Of a DNA stretch of 5,047 nucleotides, positions 1 through 5,047 are shown one piece after another. The stretch spans positions 1-5,047 of the forward strand of contig JAIBDK010000202.1 of NCBI GenBank assembly GCA_024679435.1, read 5' to 3'. Made by a program: the position numbers and the translations under genes. Below the pieces are notes generated by a model. That model saw only the letters and a program-made list of their open reading frames with translations, made no database searches and was not told where the DNA came from. Position 1 is the stretch's first letter; every line of letters starts with the position of its first letter. The stretch comes from Gammaproteobacteria bacterium. Its GTDB lineage: Bacteria > Pseudomonadota > Gammaproteobacteria > Arenicellales > Poriferihabitantaceae.

Positions 1-1074
1 AGCGGAGAAGGAAATAGGGATCAACGGGAAATTGCTATGAATCGATTTGCCATTAACTATGCGCGTGAGATGATTGATGAATATGGGTTGCATGAACATG
101 TTTCTGATATTGGGAAGATAAACGCAGCCACCAGCCAATCAGGCATTAACGCACTGAAAAGTTACTCCAGTCATTTAAAGAATCTTGGTGAACCATTTAC
201 AAAACTTGATAAGGATGAGCTAAAAGATATCACCGGGACCGATTATTATCACGGTGGAATTCACACCCCGGGATGCTTACTCTTCCAACCGGCAGCTTAT
301 ATAAGAGGTATTGCCGCGGGCTTGCTTCCCGGTATTCAGCTATACGAAAACTCGCCTGTTATAAAGATTGAAAATGTCAAAGAAGGTGAAGCTTCAAAGA
401 GCGATATCAAAAAAGTGTTGACTACAAAAGGATCGGTTACTGCGAAAAATATAATCCTAACAGTAAACGGTCATCTCGAATCATTCGGGTATTACCAGAA
501 ACGGTTCATGCACATATTCCTTTACGGAAGTATGACCCGAGAACTTACCGCTAGCGAACAGCAAACATTGGGTGGCCATGCCGAATGGGGCATTACTCCG
601 GCGAATCCGTTGGGGTCAACGGTAAGAAAGATGAAGCAGGGCAGAATCGTCGTTAGGAATCACATCACCTATAATCCCGAGAGAGCATCGTCAGATGCTC
701 AATTATCGACCGCAGGAGAGAAACACGATCTCGCATTCCAGCGTCGTTTTCCAATGTTGAAGGATGTAGAAATGGAGCATAGATGGAGTGGTCATCTCTG
801 TCTTTCGCTAAATTCTGTTCCGGTATTTGGTGAGATAGAGAACGGCATTTTTGCCGCCTGCTGCCAGAACGGACTGGGTGCCGTTAAAGGTACGCTTAAC
901 GGGATTCTGATTGCGGATTATGCACTGGGAATCAAGGATGAAAAAACGCAATCGATGATTGAAGACGCTATGGCATGTAAAGCCCCGAAAAAGTTGTACC
1001 CTGAGCCGTTTATGAGTGTAGGTGCAAAATCACGTCTATGGTGGGGGCAGATTCGAGCGGGTCGGGATCTCTAG
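1..1074 (+). CDS. FAD-dependent oxidoreductase, DAO family (5'-truncated by window edge)
   Basis: This is the C-terminal 357 residues of a D-amino-acid-oxidase-like (DAO fold) flavoprotein. Such enzymes oxidise the C-N bond of amino acids or amines (glycine/sarcosine oxidases, gamma-glutamylputrescine oxidase PuuB) with FAD. The reading frame is open from base 1, so the ATG at 37 is an internal methionine and not the start. The GxGxxG dinucleotide-binding N-terminus, roughly 80-90 residues judged from PuuB-like relatives, lies outside the window. Counting from the Met at 37, diagnostic parts are GGIHTPG (73-79) leading into the substrate-domain helix, the strand ending NIILTVNG (138-145), the EHRWSGHL segment (247-254) and the FAD-contacting NGLGAVKGTLNGILIAD stretch (278-294). 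The PEPF...GAK tail (322-331) resembles the PuuB C-terminus. The substrate cannot be deduced. The end is a TAG stop at 1072-1074, and no clear terminator follows. Confidence 0.88.
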   Translation, partial: SGEGNRDQREIAMNRFAINYAREMIDEYGLHEHVSDIGKINAATSQSGINALKSYSSHLKNLGEPFTKLDKDELKDITGTDYYHGGIHTPGCLLFQPAAYIRGIAAGLLPGIQLYENSPVIKIENVKEGEASKSDIKKVLTTKGSVTAKNIILTVNGHLESFGYYQKRFMHIFLYGSMTRELTASEQQTLGGHAEWGITPANPLGSTVRKMKQGRIVVRNHITYNPERASSDAQLSTAGEKHDLAFQRRFPMLKDVEMEHRWSGHLCLSLNSVPVFGEIENGIFAACCQNGLGAVKGTLNGILIADYALGIKDEKTQSMIEDAMACKAPKKLYPEPFMSVGAKSRLWWGQIRAGRDL

Positions 1075-1228
1075 AGTAATTTTCTTCTCGCTTTATTTAT
1101 TTGTTTCTCTGGCTTTCTGCTGTTCTATCTTCGCCATGGTTAGATTCTTGTTTGGCAACTGTGAGGCCTGCTTTCTTGGGGTAACGTCGGTTGTTGGCTG
1201 ATGTCCAGTTGTCGGGTTCGGTTTGGAA

Positions 1229-1240
1229 TTTGTATACAAA
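1229..1240. promoter_or_regulatory. 12-base perfect palindrome, candidate operator
   Basis: TTTGTATACAAA reads the same on both strands and sits in an AT-rich patch 66 bases before the ATG of the glycosylase gene. Its size and position suit a binding site for a dimeric regulator of the downstream operon. I cannot assign it to a known regulator, and no convincing -35/-10 pair is visible beside it. TACACT at 1265-1270 is at best a weak -10. A short AT-rich palindrome can arise by chance, so the functional reading is inference. Confidence 0.25.
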
Positions 1241-1306
1241 AATTTATCGCATGCAATTTTGGAATACACTACAGTTTCGTTATCAATAGTTGATGTTTCC
1301 TGATTC

Positions 1307-2488
1307 ATGAATCGCGTATCTATCTCCCTCAAAGAAGCCCGTAAAATAGCGCTGCACAGTCAGAAGGTGCTGAGTGTAAAGGAAAAGGGCCGTGCGATTG
1401 ATGTCACCAGATCGGTCATTCAGCATTTAGGATATATACAGATTGACACTATTTCGGTGATTGAGCGTGCCCATCATCACACCTTGTGGAATCGTAATCC
1501 GCGATACCAACCTTCGCAGCTCGATAAACTTCAGCGTCAATGTAATGTATTTGAGTATTGGTCCCATGCTGCAGCCTACCTGCCTATTGAGGATTATCGA
1601 ATATGCTTGCCAAATATGGAATTGGTTAAGAAAGGGAATCGACTGTGGTTTAAGGCGGATCCCAAACTCAAGAAAAAAGTGTTGGAGCGAATTCGAGTGG
1701 AAGGGCCGCTTCAGTCTAAAGACTTTGAAAATAACGGAAAAACAAAATTGCCCATGTGGGAATGGAAGCCGGCTAAATATGCGCTTGAGACGCTTTTTAT
1801 GGAGGGCGAGCTGATGGTGGTGCGCCGGGAAAAATTTCAAAAGGTGTATGATCTGCGGGACAGAGTATTACCGGATCATGTCGACAGGTCAATGCCCGAC
1901 ACTCGGGAGTTATGTGAGATATTGGTGGATCGTTATTTGGCCGCCAACGGTATCGGAACGGCGGCTCAGATCAGCTATCTGAGGAAGGGGTTGAAGAAAA
2001 GTGTCGAAGAAGTACTCTTAGACTATCTGGAGACAGGAAGGGTGCTGGCTTGTAAAGTTAGAGAATTAACTTACTATGCAACACCACGTAGTCTGGACCT
2101 TCTGTCGACTCCGATATCAAGATCAAGACTTAAGATTCTCTCCCCGTTTGACAATCTTGTCATTCAGCGAAAAAGAATCAGTGCGTTATTTGGATTTGAT
2201 TATCAGATTGAATGTTATGTGCCGGAGGAAAAAAGAAAGTTCGGTTATTTTTGCCTGCCGGTTCTTTGGAATGCAGAATTGGTGGCACGGATGGACTGCA
2301 AGGCGGATCGTAAAGCCGGGATTTTGACAATCAGAAGTCTGGTGCTCGAGGATTCTATTAAAAAACAGGAGGCATTTTTCCAGTCATTAAAAAACGAGTT
2401 GGATAAATTTTCCCTGTTCAACGGTTGTACCAGCTGGCAATTGGACAAAGCATGCGGTAGCTCTGTAAGGGGCATGCTCGCTTCCTGA
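1307..2488 (+). CDS. ycaQ: YcaQ-like DNA glycosylase (winged-helix HTH_42 family)
   Basis: Predicted cytoplasmic DNA repair glycosylase of 393 residues, close to the usual 400 or so of the AlkZ/YcaQ (HTH_42) family. E. coli YcaQ excises alkylated bases and unhooks nitrogen-mustard-type interstrand crosslinks. The family's catalytic Q-hydrophobic-D motif is present as Q45-I46-D47 in LGYIQIDTISVIERAHHH (41-58), as in YcaQ and unlike the QxQ of Streptomyces AlkZ. Further family signatures are EYWSHAAAYLP (83-93), MWEWKPAKYALETLF (near 150-163), LSPFDNLVIQRKR (278-290) and the C-terminal KRKFGYFCLPVLW block (309-321). The protein is expected to fold as tandem winged helices. The ATG at 1307 is the only sensible start: a TGA lies two codons upstream in frame and the conserved SL-EAR helix begins a few residues later. 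No good Shine-Dalgarno precedes it, suggesting weak initiation. It heads a tight unit, with the transporter starting 2 bases after its TGA. Confidence 0.93.
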   Translation: MNRVSISLKEARKIALHSQKVLSVKEKGRAIDVTRSVIQHLGYIQIDTISVIERAHHHTLWNRNPRYQPSQLDKLQRQCNVFEYWSHAAAYLPIEDYRICLPNMELVKKGNRLWFKADPKLKKKVLERIRVEGPLQSKDFENNGKTKLPMWEWKPAKYALETLFMEGELMVVRREKFQKVYDLRDRVLPDHVDRSMPDTRELCEILVDRYLAANGIGTAAQISYLRKGLKKSVEEVLLDYLETGRVLACKVRELTYYATPRSLDLLSTPISRSRLKILSPFDNLVIQRKRISALFGFDYQIECYVPEEKRKFGYFCLPVLWNAELVARMDCKADRKAGILTIRSLVLEDSIKKQEAFFQSLKNELDKFSLFNGCTSWQLDKACGSSVRGMLAS

Positions 2489-2490
2489 AT

Positions 2491-3396
2491 ATGAAAATAT
2501 CCCTGTCGAATCATGTGAAAGGAATATTGATAACCGCTTTAGGAGTCATTGTCATCAGCCCTGATGGTTTGTTGACCCGGTTGATAACGGAAGATACCTT
2601 GACTATCGTGTTCTGGCGATGTCTTTTTTATAGTCTCGGAATGCTTGTTTTATTATTGTTTTACTATAAAACGAAATTTATGGACGCCCTTTTCAAGATC
2701 GGCATTCCGGGGTTATGGATGGTAGTGCTGTACTTTTTCGGTAACCTCCTGTTCATTTACTCTATCACTCATACCGCAGTGGCCAATACCTTGTTTATCA
2801 TGAGTACAACACCGTTTTGGGCGGCGTTGATTACCTGGTTGGTGTTTAAAGAAAAAGTCGCGATGCGCACCTGGGTTGCCATCGGCGTGGCCGGGGCCGG
2901 AATCGGGATTATTTGCGCGAGCAAAAGCATCATGCCGGACGCATACCTTGGCAACATGGCGGGATTACTTGCAACCGCAACGCTTGCCACCAGCTTTACC
3001 ATTGTTGCTCGAAATCGCGACCGTGACCTGTTGCCTTCTTTTGTTGTCGCGGGATTTGCCACTGCCATTATACTGGAGCCGTTTATTGCCCCCTCGACGG
3101 TGAGTGACATCAATCTTGGTTATCTCTTCATTATGGGTTTTATGATGTTGCCGATAGGTGCGAGCCTTATGTTTATTGGTCCTCGTTATGTTTCGGCTCC
3201 GGAAGTGGGACTGTTGATGTTGCTTGAATCTATATTCGGACCAATATGGGTATGGATGGTCCTGGATGAGTATCCCGGAGACATGGTGGTTGCGGGTGGG
3301 GTGATTGTTCTGACCACCTTATTAGTGCATGCCTGGCTAGGGATGCGTAGTTTTAATAAAAAATTCCAGGTGAAAGAGCATGTTGTTAAGTCGTGA
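2491..3396 (+). CDS. DMT-superfamily (EamA) inner-membrane transporter
   Basis: A 301-residue, very hydrophobic protein with the length and ten-helix layout of EamA drug/metabolite transporters, which mostly export small metabolites or drugs across the inner membrane. Approximate helices are 11-30, 37-57, 68-90, 96-118, 126-143, 153-174, 181-199, 208-228, 235-257 and 266-284, forming two five-helix EamA repeats. The repeat signature appears as ANTLFIMSTTPFWAALITWL followed by FKEK (98-122) in the first half and APEVGLLMLLESIFGPIWVW followed by LDE (236-260) in the second. The C-terminal tail is basic and cytoplasmic-looking. The ATG lies 2 bases after the glycosylase stop; the nearest purine-rich run (AAGGGG, 2467-2472) is too far for a standard ribosome site, so translation is probably coupled to the upstream gene. 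Its end overlaps the hydrolase by 17 bases. The substrate is unknown. Confidence 0.9.
   Translation: MKISLSNHVKGILITALGVIVISPDGLLTRLITEDTLTIVFWRCLFYSLGMLVLLLFYYKTKFMDALFKIGIPGLWMVVLYFFGNLLFIYSITHTAVANTLFIMSTTPFWAALITWLVFKEKVAMRTWVAIGVAGAGIGIICASKSIMPDAYLGNMAGLLATATLATSFTIVARNRDRDLLPSFVVAGFATAIILEPFIAPSTVSDINLGYLFIMGFMMLPIGASLMFIGPRYVSAPEVGLLMLLESIFGPIWVWMVLDEYPGDMVVAGGVIVLTTLLVHAWLGMRSFNKKFQVKEHVVKS
3368..3373 (+). promoter_or_regulatory. Ribosome binding site of the alpha/beta hydrolase
   Basis: AGGTGA lies 6 bases before the ATG at 3380, inside the 3' end of the transporter gene. It is the best Shine-Dalgarno sequence in the window and supports the start at 3380 in spite of the 17-base overlap. 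Confidence 0.7.
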
Positions 3397-4186
3397 TGAT
3401 GTTGAGTTGTACTACGATCAGTCCGGTGGTGGCCCTGATATTGTCTGGCTGGCCGGAGGAGATATGTGCGGATCAAGCTGGCACCCGTATCAGCTTCCAG
3501 ACTTTCAGGATTACAGGAATACGACCTATGACGCACGTGGTGTTGGCCGAACCGCGGCACATTCTTCACCTCCCTGGACAATAAGTGCTCACGCAGAGGA
3601 CTGTATCTCATTAATAGAACAGGTCTGTGAGCCCCCGGTGTATCTTGTCGGGCTCTCCATGGGAGCATGCATCGCTCAGGAAATATCCCTGACTCGTCCT
3701 GACCTGCTAAGGGCTTCGATTTTAATGGGCGCCTGCGCACGAAAATCAGGTTTTATAGACGAGTGGGAAAGTGCTGAAATAGCCTTGCGCAGAAGTGGTG
3801 CTGAGTTGCCGACTGATTTTGCTATTGCTCATTATGCCTTGCTGATGTATCCGGCTTCGGTGCTGGGTGATGATGAAATGTGGGGAAAACTGAAGCCTTT
3901 GGTGGCCCAGGATTACGGTCGCCGGGATCCGCAGTCGTTGGCCGATCAATGGCAGGCCTGCGTCGATTATGATTCTTTGGACAGGTTGCCGAGTTGTGAA
4001 GTGCCGTTACACGTTATTGCTTTTTCCGAAGATACCCAGACTCCACCACCAAGGGGTAAGCTCATTGCGGATACCGCGCCCGTGTCCAGTTACCATCTTC
4101 TTAAAGGGCTGGGTCATTGTTCTTTGTATGGCCACAAGCCGGACATGGTCAATCAATGTATCCGATCAATTCTTCTGAAGAATTAA
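3380..4186 (+). CDS. Alpha/beta-fold hydrolase
   Basis: A 268-residue soluble hydrolase of the AB_hydrolase_1 type, with no signal peptide, so probably cytoplasmic. The nucleophile elbow is VGLSMGA (90-96) with Ser93 as nucleophile. The likely acid is Asp218 in FSEDTQTPP (215-223) and the base His247 in GLGHCS (244-249), completing a Ser-Asp-His triad. The TYDARGVGRT stretch (49-58) is the usual D-x-R-G-x-G segment after strand beta-4. A cap of about 70 residues (roughly 120-190) separates the core halves. The oxyanion loop reads LAGGDMCGSSW (24-34), with Gly-Gly where most relatives have His-Gly. The substrate is unknown; esterase, lactonase and C-C hydrolase activities all occur in this fold. 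It overlaps the transporter by 17 bases and is probably the last gene of the unit. The frame is intact and ends in TAA. Confidence 0.9.
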   Translation: MLLSRDDVELYYDQSGGGPDIVWLAGGDMCGSSWHPYQLPDFQDYRNTTYDARGVGRTAAHSSPPWTISAHAEDCISLIEQVCEPPVYLVGLSMGACIAQEISLTRPDLLRASILMGACARKSGFIDEWESAEIALRRSGAELPTDFAIAHYALLMYPASVLGDDEMWGKLKPLVAQDYGRRDPQSLADQWQACVDYDSLDRLPSCEVPLHVIAFSEDTQTPPPRGKLIADTAPVSSYHLLKGLGHCSLYGHKPDMVNQCIRSILLKN

Positions 4187-4226
4187 CCTGAATCGTTAAC
4201 CAATACACTATTCATTAAAAGCATTC

Positions 4227-4246
4227 ATATCTAGGTGACCAGATAT
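4227..4246. promoter_or_regulatory. Interrupted dyad, candidate operator
   Basis: Arms ATATCT (4227-4232) and AGATAT (4241-4246) are perfect inverted repeats. Inside them GGT (4234-4236) and ACC (4238-4240) also pair, with one extra A at 4233 and a single-base centre. The right arm is part of a second palindrome, AGATATCT (4241-4248). The element lies 41 bases after the hydrolase stop and 82 bases before the YheT-like ATG, where an operator would be expected. No transcription factor can be assigned, and a single-base loop makes an RNA hairpin unlikely. Confidence 0.3.
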
Positions 4247-4274
4247 CTGATTCCATGGCTGTTTCTAGTTTTCA

Positions 4275-4297
4275 GCTCCCCGGGTTTTGCCGGGAGC
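4275..4297 (+). terminator. GC-rich hairpin, possible weak terminator or leader structure
   Basis: GCTCCC (4275-4280) pairs with GGGAGC (4292-4297). After one bulged C (4281), GG (4282-4283) pairs with CC (4290-4291), leaving the six-base loop GTTTTG. The 8-bp stem is strong, but GAAATTTGCAGCG follows rather than a U-tract, so it does not meet the usual rho-independent pattern on either strand. It could end or slow transcription from the hydrolase gene, protect its 3' end, or act in the leader of the YheT-like gene, whose ATG is 30 bases on. Confidence 0.35.
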
Positions 4298-4327
4298 GAA
4301 ATTTGCAGCGCAAAAAAAGAAACAGCA

Positions 4328-5047
4328 ATGGCAGTTGATGCTGAAGTTTCTGTCCAGTGCGCTGGTGTTCAAACGGGACGCATCGTCGATTCGGATTTCA
4401 GGCCGTACCCGCTCCTAGCAAATCGACATCTGCAAACTATCTGGCCCCGCCTTTTTCATCGTCAAAGCCGTCAAAAATTTGACCGCCAGAGAATTGAGCT
4501 GGCCGATGGCGATTTTCTCGATCTTGACTGGTTTCCTGACAATTCTGAAAGCAGAAATATTGTTATTTTGGTACATGGATTGGGGGGGTCTTCTTCCTCT
4601 CATTATATAAAAAGGATTGGTGTTGGCCTCATTCAGAGTGGATACAGGGTAGTGGTTTTTAATTTAAGAGGCGCGACAGAACCCAACAGAACGCCCCGAA
4701 CATATCATTCAGGAGAAACAGGGGATCTTGAGATGGTTATTAACCTTATCCGAGCACAATATCAGTCAGAATCGCTCTACCTTGCCGGATTCTCTCTGGG
4801 AGGTAACGTGATATTGAAATGGCTAGGTGAAAATCCGCGACAGGATTTGGTGACTAAAGCGGTGGCCGTTTCTCCACCATTTGATTTGTCTGCGGTGTCT
4901 CGTCGCCTTGATCAGGGGTTCTCACGAATGTACCGGAATATAATTTTAAGAGGGTTGAGGAAGCACGTTAAAAGCAGGCAAGCGATGCTTCAATCGGAGG
5001 TAGACCTGGAAGCCGCTTACAACGCTAAAACTTTTACCGAGTATGAT
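4328..5047 (+). CDS. yheT: YheT-family alpha/beta hydrolase (3'-truncated by window edge)
   Basis: The frame starting with ATG at 4328 stays open for 240 codons to the window end. It matches the N-terminal two-thirds of the YheT/ABHD1-3 (COG0429) hydrolases, about 330-340 residues long. Family landmarks are NRHLQTIWPRL (32-42), LADGDFLDLDW (58-68), the oxyanion-loop strand LVHGLGGSSSS (81-91), NLRGATEPNR (112-121), YHSGET (126-131) and the nucleophile elbow AGFSLGGNV (153-161) with Ser156 as nucleophile. The Asp and His of the triad should lie beyond the window. E. coli YheT is a predicted hydrolase of unsettled substrate. The ATG leaves about 23 residues before the conserved region, like E. 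coli YheT; the ribosome site is only a weak AAAGAA. The frame is also open upstream to a GTG at 4235, which would add a signal-peptide-like segment. The 141-base gap suggests separate transcription from the trio. Confidence 0.9.
   Translation, partial: MAVDAEVSVQCAGVQTGRIVDSDFRPYPLLANRHLQTIWPRLFHRQSRQKFDRQRIELADGDFLDLDWFPDNSESRNIVILVHGLGGSSSSHYIKRIGVGLIQSGYRVVVFNLRGATEPNRTPRTYHSGETGDLEMVINLIRAQYQSESLYLAGFSLGGNVILKWLGENPRQDLVTKAVAVSPPFDLSAVSRRLDQGFSRMYRNIILRGLRKHVKSRQAMLQSEVDLEAAYNAKTFTEYD

Noticed and set aside
37..39. ATG at 37 as the start of the FAD oxidoreductase
   Set aside because: The frame is open to the window edge, and a start here would remove the FAD-binding Rossmann segment the family needs.
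1075..1200. Possible terminator after the FAD oxidoreductase
   Set aside because: The region is pyrimidine-rich with several T runs, but I find no stable GC stem directly before a T-tract.
1201..1293. 30-codon + strand frame beginning ATG at 1201
   Set aside because: No ribosome binding site and no recognisable peptide; it is unlikely to be a leader peptide.
1093..1332. 79-codon open frame on the minus strand across the first intergenic gap
   Set aside because: The product is low in hydrophobic core, rich in T, N and K, matches no family I know, and its start lies inside the glycosylase coding region. It is probably a chance frame.
1427..1840. 137-codon minus-strand frame and overlapping + strand frames inside the glycosylase gene
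   Set aside because: They are shadows of a gene with strong family motifs; no independent start signals or domains are visible.
3186..3740. 184-codon open frame on the minus strand
   Set aside because: It lies opposite the transporter end and the hydrolase, both with clear family motifs; its product is rich in R, P, H and S and resembles nothing known.

Overview
The window looks like chromosomal DNA of a Gram-negative bacterium, most likely a gammaproteobacterium. GC is intermediate (roughly mid-to-high 40s percent by eye). The case rests on a YcaQ-type DNA glycosylase and a YheT-type hydrolase that both resemble the enterobacterial proteins closely. Genus cannot be told from the sequence. 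All recognisable genes lie on the + strand, and gene density is high. I see no RNA gene, insertion sequence, CRISPR array or phage gene.

Layout. (1) 1-1074: the C-terminal four-fifths or so of a DAO-family FAD-dependent amine/amino-acid oxidoreductase; its FAD-binding N-terminus lies before the window. (2) 1075-1306: a 232-base gap with no credible gene, a pyrimidine-rich first half and a 12-base perfect palindrome at 1229-1240 that could be an operator. (3) 1307-4186: a tight three-gene unit made of a YcaQ-like interstrand-crosslink DNA glycosylase (1307-2488), an EamA/DMT ten-helix transporter (2491-3396, 2-base gap) and an alpha/beta hydrolase (3380-4186, 17-base overlap). (4) 4187-4327: a 141-base gap with an operator-like dyad (4227-4246) and a GC-rich hairpin (4275-4297). 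(5) 4328-5047: the first 240 codons of a YheT-family alpha/beta hydrolase, open to the window end.

How the genes may work together. The spacing implies that the glycosylase, transporter and hydrolase are co-transcribed and translationally coupled. A DNA-damage glycosylase, a small-molecule exporter-type carrier and a small-molecule hydrolase could in principle protect against one toxic compound, but each family is also common as an ordinary chromosomal gene, so a joint role is only a hypothesis. The flanking oxidoreductase and YheT-like gene have no evident functional tie to the trio. I found no convincing sign of an undescribed system; the most useful leads are this operon and the possible in-frame signal-peptide-like extension before the YheT-like gene.
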